A DNA stretch of 64,000 nucleotides, from contig NC_089731.1 of NCBI RefSeq assembly GCF_035083965.1, positions 10,638,001 to 10,702,000 of the forward strand, given 5' to 3'. The first letter of the stretch is position 1; every line of letters starts with the position of its first letter. Under the pieces are notes generated by a model. It saw nothing but the letters and a program-made list of their open reading frames with translations, did not search any database and had not been told where the DNA came from. This document shows, piece after piece, positions 1-11,417 of this stretch. Source of the stretch: Branchiostoma lanceolatum. Its lineage: Eukaryota; Chordata; Leptocardii; Amphioxiformes; Branchiostomatidae. A program made the position numbers and the translations under genes.

Positions 1-3000
1 TGACGGGAGGCGCTCGCTTGTGGATTGAAATTTTCATTTTGAAATCAGTCTACGCTTTACTAGTAATTCATGGGTTACACTTTACGTTACATAAAGCTAA
101 CTGCCCACGGTTTACGTAGAATTAAAGCGACCAATCACGCGTTTCGGCGCATGTACTGATTACGAATTACGTTGATTTTGGGCGACTGCCTACGGAATAC
201 GAAGACGAAAAAGGCTGCATCACGCTTCACGAAAAAGGGCATGCATGCCCTCCTTATAGCATGAGGAGATGAGCCTCTCCACAAGGTCCAAAGTGAACGT
301 GTAGGAATTCGGGGAAGGGGAGGATCACTAACACTGTGATCTGACAAGAAATGGTATGTCTTTGCTAAAAGTCAGTTCAAATGTGGATCTGATACTGGAT
401 ATCACTGAAGACCTATATCATAAGCCCATACCTGAGCGTGAAAACGAGTTGGGAATGGTGCTGTATTGGGCATAAATGTACGGGGGCATGCACCCGTCGC
501 ACATTTTGAACTCCGTAAACGCTATTTTCCGCACTTTCAGAGGCAATTCATTGTTGAGTAATCTACGTTTAACCCTCAAACATCCTAACTTTTTTTGCGA
601 CTAAAATAACTGAACGGTGTCAAAAATGACCCCAAAATGTTTTGTTCAGTGAAATCCCCCTTTTCACGTTTTTCGCTGATTGTTATCCGTACATTTCTTC
701 ATCAATGTAAGAGGAATGTTTTGGCGTGTTTGGGTATGAATAATTCCCGTTCATTATCATAATTTGTGCAAAAAGATCAGAAGGACCACGTTTTGAACTA
801 TCCCTATTCAAACCAGGAGCGGATTTTTGAGGCCCACGCCAAATTCCATGTTGCATAACTCCTGAACGGCTTACGCTAGAGACGCCAAACATGGTAACTT
901 TTCATAAAATGTCCTTAACAAAGATTTCAAATTGATAAAGTAAGTTCATCGTTTTTCGTGTTGCCATGGCATATTTTACAAAATTTGCTAATTTCAGTTC
1001 AAACAATGACGTTTCCAGGCTTTGTTGGTACATCACATTTATTTTCTTTCATCATTATCATCATATGTAATCCAATGTAACTTTCATGATTTAACATTTA
1101 ATATTTAATGCTAATTTGATGACAACATCGGTCAAAATCCAAGATGGCGGATAAAATCACATAAACTTACGTCGTAATGACGTCATAATGACGTTATATT
1201 ACGTCATATTACGCCATAATGGCATAAAATTTGTTATGGTAATACAAATTCATATCTGCATCATTCTCTGAAAATTTGGTGGTCATACAATAAGTAGTTT
1301 AGGAGTTACAGAGGGCAGGTCTCAAAAACAGCAAATCATTTTTGCTGGGGTCAAAAATGACCCCAGTCGACTCAACACAGACTTTCCTCTATGGTATCAG
1401 CAGTATTGTGCCAATCTCCCTAGAAAATTAGGAAAGGTTAGAACTGATCATGATGTCTACTGACAAAGTCACGGAAGGAATTTTCTAACCGATCAAACAT
1501 GTTCAAATGGTACTGATATGATATTCCAATTCTACTGCTGACGTACTCCCGAACACCAGCCGAACACCAGCCGAACACCAGCCAACCAATTCCAGACCCT
1601 CCATCCAGAACCGAATGTTTTAAAATTAAACATTCGGCTGGCGCAGCCGAACGCAAGCTGACTCAGCCGAACGCCAGCCGACCTAGCTCCCGAATCACTC
1701 TAACCATAGTCGGGGAGAGTCGGGGGGCCATGTTCGGCTATGTATAACCGGGGCTTTAGAGTTTCGAACTTGGCTTGTTAGTATTAATAAAAGGGCACAA
1801 TATTTGTACTCCAGAAAACTAGTCTTATTCGCAAACACCTCATCCATGGCAACCGCCAAACCTGCATGTTCCATGCTTTATAGAGACGCGTAACTTTAAG
1901 TCCTATATGGATTAAAGACTAGAATCATACACACATGCGCGTTCGTGGATGCGACCATAGAGCTGTGAAATGAAAAACCTGTTCAAGTACTGACAGCTGC
2001 ATATCTGCTTGTGATATACATTGGTGATTGGCCTCGGGCACGCGCTTGGGCAGTGGCAGCGCGTGCAGAATCCAACCCTGCAACTTTTGTTTGATCGGGT
2101 GGTATAATCAAATTGACCTTTCGTAAAAGAGCTTATCGTCGGGTACTATCAGCAACAGAGTTCCTACCAACATGATTTAAGCTAAGCTGGTCGATCAGTA
2201 GAGGATTCTTTTTCGTTCTGTAATGCATTTTAAAGTGTAAGCGGCTAGGAGAATCCTGCGTTCCATACAATCTGTGATGTTCAGTATAAACATGAGGCTG
2301 GGATCCCCGGGAGCGTTCTCTCTCGAACTGGGAAGATAAACACGCCCAAGGTCTCACGAGAGATGCCATTGATGCGGGCACCAGGGGTTAACGTTGTTTT
2401 GACGCTTCATCGTTGCGGGTCGGTAGAGATTATTCATGCAATGTGTCGTCAGTGAACCACACAGAAGGAGGGAATTTTAAATAAGCTTTCAAAGAGGTTT
2501 GGCTTTTTAAGGGGGGATGTAGTTTGGCAGTGGACTACAGAGTTTCGAAGAGTCGGACGAGAAACAGCAGAACATTTTTATCTTACCCGTATACTTGATA
2601 TGAATTTATATATATGTACATTTACCCGGTTGAGTAAACAGATACAGTCACACATACGCACACACACACACAAACACACACGTGCGTACATACGTACATA
2701 CGTACATACACACGTGCGCACGCGCACAAATCATAATATTATTTAATATAAATTTACACATGTCTACGGTCATGCCTTAGCGACATCCTGTTGAACATTG
2801 CAGGCGTGTGACTATACCTTAATAAGTACCAAGTAGAATTACCTATCTCTGTTGTGTTCATCAGCAATTTCACCACCATGAAAGGACTTTCATTCTAGCC
2901 GAATCGTTGTCAATGTTTTGAATGACACTTGGAATAATCATCCACACATGCAGACTACATAAACGCTTAATGACAACTGTTTAGCTCTTTATGGAGACCA

Positions 3001-3589
3001 AAATGCATATATTAAATCTGTATGTATCAAGATCTGAAATAGGTCCATGCAAATGATCATCAAAATCGTAGCAATAAGTAAAAACATTGTGAACATATAT
3101 AATGAAAACAAATCACAATGATCTTTCTTGCATATTCACACCCAAAAGAGCTAAATGCAGTATACATATATTGAATAGCTAAAAGAGAAAAAAATGTAGT
3201 ATACAACGCTTGAATCTACAATTAACATGCTTATTCTTTTTACTTAAAACTTGTGTAAACGAGTTCACAAAGTTTTCCGGTTATATCAGTGTTTGTTGAT
3301 GACATAAAATATGTAAACGACTTCGATCGGCTGCAGAGATGAGTACATCTCTGGCCTAGGTAAAGCACTTAAAATGTCCAGAGAATTGTTACACATGTCG
3401 CTATTCAGTGTGCATTCTAAGACATAAACATTTTCTATACAATAGGTGTCACAAAATATGCATAGTCTGTCATTTGGAGGGGTCCAGTGGTATCTACCTA
3501 CTTCAGTTGGCAATGGGTGGTCACTGATTTTCAGTCACTACTATGAAGACATGTGCTATGAAGTTGTCCTTCATTTGAACTGGGACTGA
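1..3589. other. Intergenic, no supported gene
   Basis: I see no exon chain with consistent splice sites here. The stretch holds a CRE-like array near 1172-1221, a short palindromic motif (ggtcaaaaatgacc type) near 619-636 and again near 1349-1366 that may mark the ends of an old transposon, an 11-bp triplication (cgaacaccagc) near 1551-1583, and a CA/TACG microsatellite near 2650-2725. The 3' UTR of the gene ending at 3590 must lie in its right end, but I found no clear AATAAA signal for it. Confidence 0.5.
2650..2725. repeat. CA-rich and TACG microsatellite
   Basis: Runs of cacaca are followed by repeated tacg/taca units (acatacgtacatacgtacatac). Simple sequence with no coding significance. 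Confidence 0.85.
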
Positions 3590-6500
3590 TTAATCCCAGA
3601 TCCCATGAAGGGGACCGAGGGTCTTTCTCCTTCGTCTTTCAGCCTTTTTCCTTCCCGGTACGTTTGAAAACCAGCCGAGATCTGGCATCGCTGAACCGGA
3701 GTCCGAAGATGCTAGGAATTCAATGGAAAATATTAGAAAACAAAATATAAGAACCTCTCCCATTCTATGTTTTTCCTGTTTTCAAGACAGCCTCTCTAAA
3801 ATATGCACAAAGTCAGTCTCACTTCACAGCTTTTGATACCACTGATAAGCTAGACTAACAGTGGGAAACTGTTATGGCAGGAAGCAAAGCACAACCCAAA
3901 GATATTAAAAGTACCTAAACTTCCAGTAGAACCACGTCTTCTGTCGGTATATTTGTTCCCTGACCACCAGCTTGTTGGAAATAAGGTGTTCGGGTCGACG
4001 TTTTTGTCAGAACTCCTACGCCGATACCTTTGCCTCCGACAAGCTGGTCCAGCCCAGCTAGGATCAGTCTCCTCCTCTGTCGCTATACCGAGGAGGCCTT
4101 TTATGGTTGACCACCAACTGCGAGGTGAGAACCAGCCCAAGCTTTCCTTGTCATCTGACCTTTTGGTAGACTTCTCGTTCGGAGGGGGAGAAACTTTGAA
4201 TGACGGGAGCATATTCACGAAACTGGGTAGTCCTGTGAAATGCAGTGATACAAAATGACAAAAAAAATTTGGAATTTTTATTCTAATGTTTCCCTGGAAT
4301 ATAGTTTGGTTATACGCGCGGTGTCGTTCAACCGTTGGTGGTTAAGCCATAACAAACCCCACGAGAAAGATACTAAAAGTAAATTTTGTACACGGGCGAT
4401 ACACGTACCAGATCCCCACAATTGCAATATATGTACAATTCAGATAAATGAATAAGCTTAAGCATAATCCTGGTGTGTTGCGTCGTGAGGTGGTTTGCAG
4501 GGCAAGCAATACAAAAAAAAAAACACATTTAATTCATTCACCTCCACTTTCCTGTCGGTCTCTACCCGTGTCTTCCCCTCCTGCCCAGCCGTCTCTGAAT
4601 GCTGAGCTGGCCGGTTTATCCTCCCTGCCTGCCCGACCATCCTTATCAGAAGGCATCCAAAATGACCGTACTTTGTTAACCAAGGAACCCAGGGGTCCTG
4701 TGGAGATGAATTCACAAAATATTACTTTGGAGTTTGGAATATCAAAGCTAGAAGTCAATGTAAACTAGAGTCAATGGCAAAATTTCATTCACAGTGACAG
4801 TCAATCAGAAACGTCTCTCCCACGTCATTTTCTGATAAGAACTAAACTAGAATGTAATCGCGTAGGGAGGGGTGATTTTTTAACGGTAGGTCCAACTTTT
4901 TAATAGGTCTAATTGAAAACCATACAAGTAAGTAGGCACGTGCATTGGAAATTAATTCCCATTTAGCAGGATATACAAAAGTATCGTTTGTACTACATGT
5001 ACTAGAAAACTTAAACCATTTACCTGAGTCCTCTGTGACATTACTTCTGTCCTTCCCCGTGTCCTCGCCTCCTGCCCAGCTGCCGATTGGAGGCCTTCTC
5101 TGGTCTCCGTCCCATCCAAGCTGTTCTCGTGTTCCACTGTCTCCCCAAAGAGATTGCTTCAGACTATTTATAAATCCTTGAGAAAGACAGAGTTCATGCA
5201 TCAGCACAATAAGTCAAACATCATTGTGAAAAATGTGATCCGGGGTCACGTTCTTACAGTTCGTAGACATGAATTGAAAGTCAATCTACATAATCCTTAT
5301 AATCAAAACTTTCTAATTCCTATCTAATGGTATAACAAAGTCATACAAGACGCTGCCACAGAAATCTCCAAGCACATTTACCGGTGGTTTCCAAAGGGCA
5401 AATGCAGTATCCAATTGGATACTGATTTGGCTATTTGGATACTGTCATTGTCACCGTTAGATCTGTTTGGAAATTAAACAATATCTGTACATGGCGCTAG
5501 TACGGTAATGCGGTATGTTGTATATAGTGCATTGTATAGTGCAACAAACATGTCAGGCCAATATTGGTCAGGTCATCACCTGACTTCCCGGCATCCCCGT
5601 GACTTCCGGTGTCCTGCCCTCCCTGCCAGCTTCCCACGAAGGCGGGTCGTCGCTTCTCTGACTCACCAGTCGTCCACGAGTCAAAACGCCTTTTCAGACT
5701 GTTCAGTAAACCTTAATGAAAAGGACAACAAACTCATTGCCTAATTATCATCAATATTGGGAAACCATTAAAACTTTGCCTTCAATTTGCAAGATCTAAG
5801 ATTCCTTATCAACGTACTTGGTGAATTCTCTTCTTGGTTCTTTCCTGCTTCTCCTCCTCCGATGACCACGTTGTGCAGGATACCTGGGATGTGATCTTCG
5901 TACGTACCACGGTCTTCTACAGTTTCTTCACTAGGAAGTCGTAGGAAATTTTTAACCCCACCCACAAAATCCGAGAGCATTGCGGCTCCTCCTCCAATTG
6001 GCTCTGTCATTGGAGAGAACGTATGAAATTTTACAACTGTGGATTTACTCGAAAGTATGAAGGTAGGACAGAAAGAAACGCCTTTAGTATCATTTCATAC
6101 AAAGATAAACCTGCTATGATACTTAAGGAGTTTCTTTCTGACTTACCCTCGTAGCAACTGCCTGGGACTAGGTTTAGCATGGACAAAGAAGCTTTGGTAA
6201 ATACATCACTTTTTAGATGCTATTTTGACACGGATGAGACATCCTTACCGATACCGCTGCTATACTTTACTGCACCAACTATCTTAAAGCAACAATGAAG
6301 AAATCTGTTCTTACGTGAGCCACGTCTTCTGCTGGTATTATCCTCTCCTGCTTTAAAGCTTCCCAAAATGACCAGGTTCTCATCGGAAAGTTTATCGTCA
6401 GAGCTGTCCACCACATACTCCATAGGGGGGGCATTATAGAGGAGTCTCCCGTTGCTTCCGGAGTTTCTTTCTTGAAGAAAAAGATAGATAACGAAAGATA

Positions 6501-9500
6501 AAACTTCATCGATGTCAGGGATTCATGTTATGAAAAAGCTAGCGTCTCCAAACTGCTACGCGCGTATTCCGTTGTTTCTTCTGGAATTTATCTATCTATG
6601 ATCATCTATATCTATATAGCCAGTATTACCGCCCTTCGGCGTAACAAAGCATGCATGTTTCCATTAATCCGTTTGTAAGCATTATTCAAGATCATGCATG
6701 ACCCAAAGCATACACTTACTTTTGTTTCTCTTTTTCTTCTTGCCGCTGCCCTTTTCATCTTTGCACTGCTTTTTCACACACGCTTGTGTCGTACGTAGCC
6801 GTTCCCTCACCCTCCTGTCGGTTCTTGGAGCTGTGTGCTTCCTATTTGGGTCATCGGCAATAACTGAAATGTTCAAATTTATGTGAAATTAAAGCATCCA
6901 GTTTCTATAGAGTGGTAATAACTCAATACTTTTTTTTCAAATGATTTTGATTTCAACATGGTACATAATTTCGCCAGAGTACATAATTCCGCCAGGGTTC
7001 ATATATTCCATCATGGTACATAATTCTACCAGAATACATAATTTCACCAGGATATATAATTCCACCAGGGTAAAAAATTCCGTCCGGGTACATAATCAGG
7101 GTACATATTTCTACCTGGGTACATAACATCGGGTACATAATTCCACCTTAGCACATAATTCCGTCAGGATACGTAATTCCATTAGGGTACATAATACCAA
7201 TTATTCTCTGCTGTTTGGAAGCTTAACATTGTATAGTGAACACAAATGCAGAAAAGGAAGGAACACATCATCCCTCATGAGTTGTCTAGGATTATCTTTA
7301 CATTTTAACCAGGAGACATAGATCGAGTACTTTGCTATTGTTAATAAGCTAGCACAGCATTCTTTGGATGCTAACAAGACTTCATCAATAACTCAATACT
7401 TAACAATGACTAGATGTGCGAAACTTTTGAATCCCTACATCATAACTATCGTGTCACACATAAAAGTGTAGAATCTATTTTACAGTGGTAAAGATGATAA
7501 AATAATGTTCAGTGAAATGTCTCCACATCATGTCATCTGTCTTGATGAGGCTTCATCCTCAAGAACAACCTTACCAACACGTGCCTTCATCTTTAATATA
7601 CCACCTACCATCCACTTCTGACATCTGTAATGTCGACATACTAGTGGACTCCTGGTCCGGGCGTCTTTCTGGGCCTGGAACACAGAAAATGCGTTAACAG
7701 TTGGTGGTGAAAAAAAAATTGTCTAGCTGCATTTAGGCTGCACTAGCTGACAATGTTACTCTCCTAGACGTAAGGAGTAGGTACTCACTGTACATGTCTT
7801 CCACGCTGGTATGGCTGATGTACAGATCTGATGGAAAATGACGTATATTGGACCAACAATCGCCTAATGTAGAACGACGATCCCTAGACATTGCCACCGG
7901 AGTTCCTATCGAACAAAAACACGGTGACTTCATAAATAATGCGTATAATTGATTTCACGAATACGTAGGTATAAAACTACATTATGTTCACAGACAAAAT
8001 GCCATTATAATGACATGCAGCTGTTGTTCAAAATGAGATAAGATGAATTCAGCTTTTCCTTAATTTAATAACTTAATAACCTTACTGAACATTATTGAGA
8101 AGAGGGAGGCACGAAAATCGTCAGACTATTACAACGCGTATAGCTATTGTCCTGCAACTCACTTGTCCCATTTTCTTCATAGCTGATGTCAAAGTCGGAA
8201 AGTGAACGCCGCAGATAGGATGACCTGTGGTTCCCTGGAAATAGACTTCTCTTGCCGTCTAGTTGGAACAAATCACAGTGTGATAAACACATATCGACTA
8301 TTATCAATATGACAGAATGGCATTAGATTTTTAAAAAGGACATTAAGAACCATACAGGTGCTCTATACCCACCTTCTTCATGACTGTTATTGCCGTAGAT
8401 GAGCGATTGTCCGCTGTCCTCACTTCCAGTGTCCTCATCCTCAAGCCAATTGGATCGCTTGATTATGACGTCATCTCTGTGTTCATCCTGCTTGCTGTTC
8501 GAAGCTTTGCCTGTGCAGTAGTCAATTCCTTCGGCATCATCTAGCATTTCACATTCTCTGTCTACATCTACATAATCTGGGCACTTGGTGTTCACATTCC
8601 GTCGTCTGACACAATCTCCTCGATTTCTCAGACAAAATTGTTGTTGAGTGCTGAGCCGTATGACTGAAAAAGAAGGCCATAAACATAACTCTGTTCGCTG
8701 TCGCACATGATCATTGAACCAGATGGAAGAGAAGAGACATTCTTAAGGCTGTATTCAAGCATGATATTCTTACCTCTGCGTTTCCTCTTTCCCGTACTGT
8801 ACATGTCTGGATATGTCTGGAAACGCCGAGTCCTGGGGCGGTCCTGACTGTTATTCTTATCATCCTCATATCCTTGGATGAATAAGGAAAATATGCTTGG
8901 GAATTAACAGAAACGTTCCGTGCATTGCACAATAGAAAGTCTAAATCCTTTTCAACATGGATTTTAGAGACAGAACAATGTTTCAGAGTATATTTATGTA
9001 TAATCATACGGTCTTTTGAAATTGAAATAGTTTTCCGCGTTATGTCAGGGGAACTGACAATCCACTACACTGAGAAAAAGCCATTCTACAGGTTGACAGG
9101 TTTGAGTCATAAACCCCTAGTTTACAACACGATGCTTGCTTTGTGAGATAATAGAATGGCAAAGTTCTTTATCTACAACCAAGTATTCACATAGCCTCCG
9201 TTGCAGTCCTTTTCCCCGCGGCGTTTTTTTTCAATTTTTTTGGGGGGGGGGGCCGTGCGCCTGTGTCCGCTATAGACCCTAGCGGCAAACACAGGGTCTA
9301 TAGCGGACACAGGGGCACGGCGGATACGAGATCCCAAGCAGATACGCGGCGCCCCCCCAAAAAAAAATTGAAAAAAAAACGCCGCGGGGAAAAGGACTGC
9401 AACGGAGGCTAGTATTCACACGAGCCGACGTTTCGATGACTGTCTGTGTCATCCTCCCGTGAAATAATAGTTATGTCCTTCGTCCGTGTGCCACGTGCCT

Positions 9501-9632
9501 CAAGACACTGTTTTACGGGATAAGCAGAAACAGACCATGGGTTCTAAAGACAAATCATGTGTTGTAGATAACGAGCTACTTACTTTTAAATGCCCCTTGG
9601 CCTCTCTCACCGCCATCTTGTTTGTTCCCCAT
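3590..9632 (-). CDS. Unrecognised modular MGN protein, paralogue 1 (14 exons, 686 aa)
   Basis: I do not recognise the family. Exons 5'-3' on the minus strand: 9632-9584, 8872-8774, 8663-8373, 8234-8163, 7905-7789, 7674-7609, 6863-6720, 6470-6315, 6003-5818, 5711-5580, 5176-5024, 4697-4542, 4232-3915, 3711-3590. All 13 introns are phase 1, so every internal exon is a multiple of three, and the joins leave no in-frame stop (2061 nt). The start ATG encodes MGNKQDGG, a possible N-myristoylation site, although Asp at position 6 is unusual. Modules in order: a VIRLSTQQ exon; LRRSLSDFDISY (exon 4); a Lys/Arg-rich exon (7); RLLYNAPPMEY plus DENLVILGSF (8); QPIGGGAAM (9); three GSWxGG/GWAGGED exons (10-12); a WFSPRSWW exon (13); and a tail with DLGWFSNVPGRKK. 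No membrane segment or known domain is visible; it looks disordered. Colinear with the gene at 11418-19993. Exon edges may be off where acceptors are weak (exons 2 and 8), and further exons may exist. Confidence 0.72.
5401..5480. mobile_element. Probable decayed end of the TAATCTCCAAGCAG MITE
   Basis: The sequence ccgttagatctgtttggaaa plus tta resembles the right end of the element at 51217-51342 (ccgttagatctgcttggaga plus tta), and tatccaattggatact nearby resembles its arm. Only a fragment is left, in an intron of paralogue 1. Confidence 0.45.
6957..7196. repeat. Degenerate 19-bp minisatellite in intron
   Basis: About a dozen diverged copies of a roughly 19-bp unit (consensus close to ggtacataattccaccag) lie in the intron between the exons at 7674-7609 and 6863-6720. 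The short open frames across it on both strands follow from the repeat. Confidence 0.8.
9183..9420. mobile_element. Foldback MITE, TAGCCTCC family, with 9-bp target duplication
   Basis: The element spans 9192-9411 and is flanked by the perfect direct repeat gtattcaca (9183-9191 and 9412-9420). It begins tagcctccgttgcagtcc and ends with the inverse; the arms continue inward through a GC-rich part, an A/T run and a G/C run, so nearly the whole element can fold back. It encodes no protein. It sits in intron 1 of the 3590-9632 gene. A 9-bp duplication fits Mutator-like (MULE) transposition, which is an inference. Confidence 0.9.
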
Positions 9633-9642
9633 GCATGAAAGA

Positions 9643-10389
9643 TCTTAGATCTGGGGAGTACGAAGTGATTTGCTGTGCTCCTTTTTTCCCCTGCTAAATG
9701 TGGCTAATCAAGTTGTGCCATGTAGAAATGAGAGTGAAGAAGCATCTTTGAATAGGATACTTATTTATTGATAGCTCATATCCACATGGCAAGTTTCAGT
9801 AATGCATTAAACCTGGTGTCAATACTACTACTTAGAAGAGATAAACAGTGATTAACTGTGATTACGGTGTTAGCGTTACTTGACTTGCTCTTAAAATGCC
9901 ACAATAACTTTATATACAAAATAGACAACAGAAGAATACACTGAGGAACAAGTTAAATGCGTTTAATTGTTGATGTTATAAAAATTTAGTGGTGACAATA
10001 CAAGCCCTACCTTGAACAGGATGTTAGGGCGATTAAAGAAAGACCTTAATTATGTTGGCACTTGTTTAGCCACAGGGTACAAACACAATGTTGACACGTT
10101 TCCTCAGGGTCACAGCGCTCGAGTGCGGGTCATAGAATATGATAATGCCTATGATATCAATCTGTGCACATCATTATTGATAATAATTATTTGTCGTGAG
10201 CATTAGAAGTAAAATACAATTACAAGTCGGGCATTGTTTAGTTGTAGGTGAACACATGAAGCTGCAGTTACCAGTCAATTAATCACTTCACCATTCACGC
10301 AGAAAAATGACGTTTCATTTGTTGAAGCTTTTTCTTAAAAATAAAGATAAATCTTATTTAAGTTGTACCAATTAGCTACTGGTCTTACC
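9643..10389 (-). promoter_or_regulatory. Possible 5'-UTR intron of paralogue 1
   Basis: On the minus strand a good donor (AAG then GTAAGA) ends a possible exon at 10389, and a possible acceptor (TCTAAG) precedes 9643, just upstream of the MGN start codon at 9632. The two paralogues on the right show the same arrangement. Transcript data are lacking, so this is only a candidate. The rest of 9633-11417 shows no other gene. Confidence 0.25.
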
Positions 10390-11417
10390 TTAGTAGTTAT
10401 GCAAGGCACACATTTCTCTGTGAACACGTCGTGTGTTGTAAACACGTTTGAAAAAGATTGCACCCCTGACATGAGCCATGAACCTTGACCCACATTGTTT
10501 ACATTGTATCTGGTCATTCCAGTTTATGCAGGGTAGCCTCAGAAAAAGGTGCCCTAGGCTGTTGCGTGTGTGTATAGAGCCACCTTTCAATTTTATCACC
10601 TCTCATTATAGTCGGCCTGCAGTTCCAGGCGTCTACCATGGGAAAGGTGAAGTATATGTTGGGATAAGACTTGAGCAGAGTCAACAAACACACTCTTTCA
10701 AACGCCCTACGTTTACGTTATGTTGAATGCTGAACATAGTTGAGTTGGGTGCAACCAATTGTTGACGTTACAATGTTGCAACACCCTTTTTGCTCCAGCA
10801 CACGTTGGATAAACACAAACAGAAGTAGTTTATACAGCACTGTCCAAATATCTCTCGGTTAAGCAAGGGGCATTCGGTTTTCTGAGACCTAATGTCAAGG
10901 TCATTCATTCTTATTCATCGACAGGCATCCTAGTCGACTTGAAATGCACAAATAGTCTCCGACGCCATTCACTATGCGGTAACTGTGTGAACACAGGGGT
11001 GCCATAGACGCCTCTGAATATTCCTGGACTTGAGAAAAGTCGACATGATATATAAAAGTAATTCTCCTACCCTCTTTTTCTGGGGACGGTGGTATCTATT
11101 ATCATTATCAAGCTTACGCCCCCTTGCGTATTGCAGCCACCTGACAAGACATATTATAGCTATCCTGTTTACAAGAGTCAACAACGCAGCTACTGATGTA
11201 TTCCATACTTCCATATTCCTTCTTAAATGAAATTAGATGTCACATAATCATCTGGACCAACACCAAATATATACATTTTTATGTGAAAAATCAAACAGGA
11301 AATTTGTATAGGGAACTAATAAGTCTCTTTTTTATGTTGAAGTCTTATTTTCGATTCATGTATTTTTTGTCTATAAGCCATGAAATCAGTGTCTACCAAC
11401 AGGACTGTCGATGTTTC

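Noticed and set aside
6279-6509. Alternative minus-strand frame ETPEATGDSSIMPPLWSMWW
   Set aside because: The overlapping frame with RLLYNAPPMEY and DENLVILGSF matches the sister exon at 15851-15684 and keeps phase 1, so this one is a shadow.
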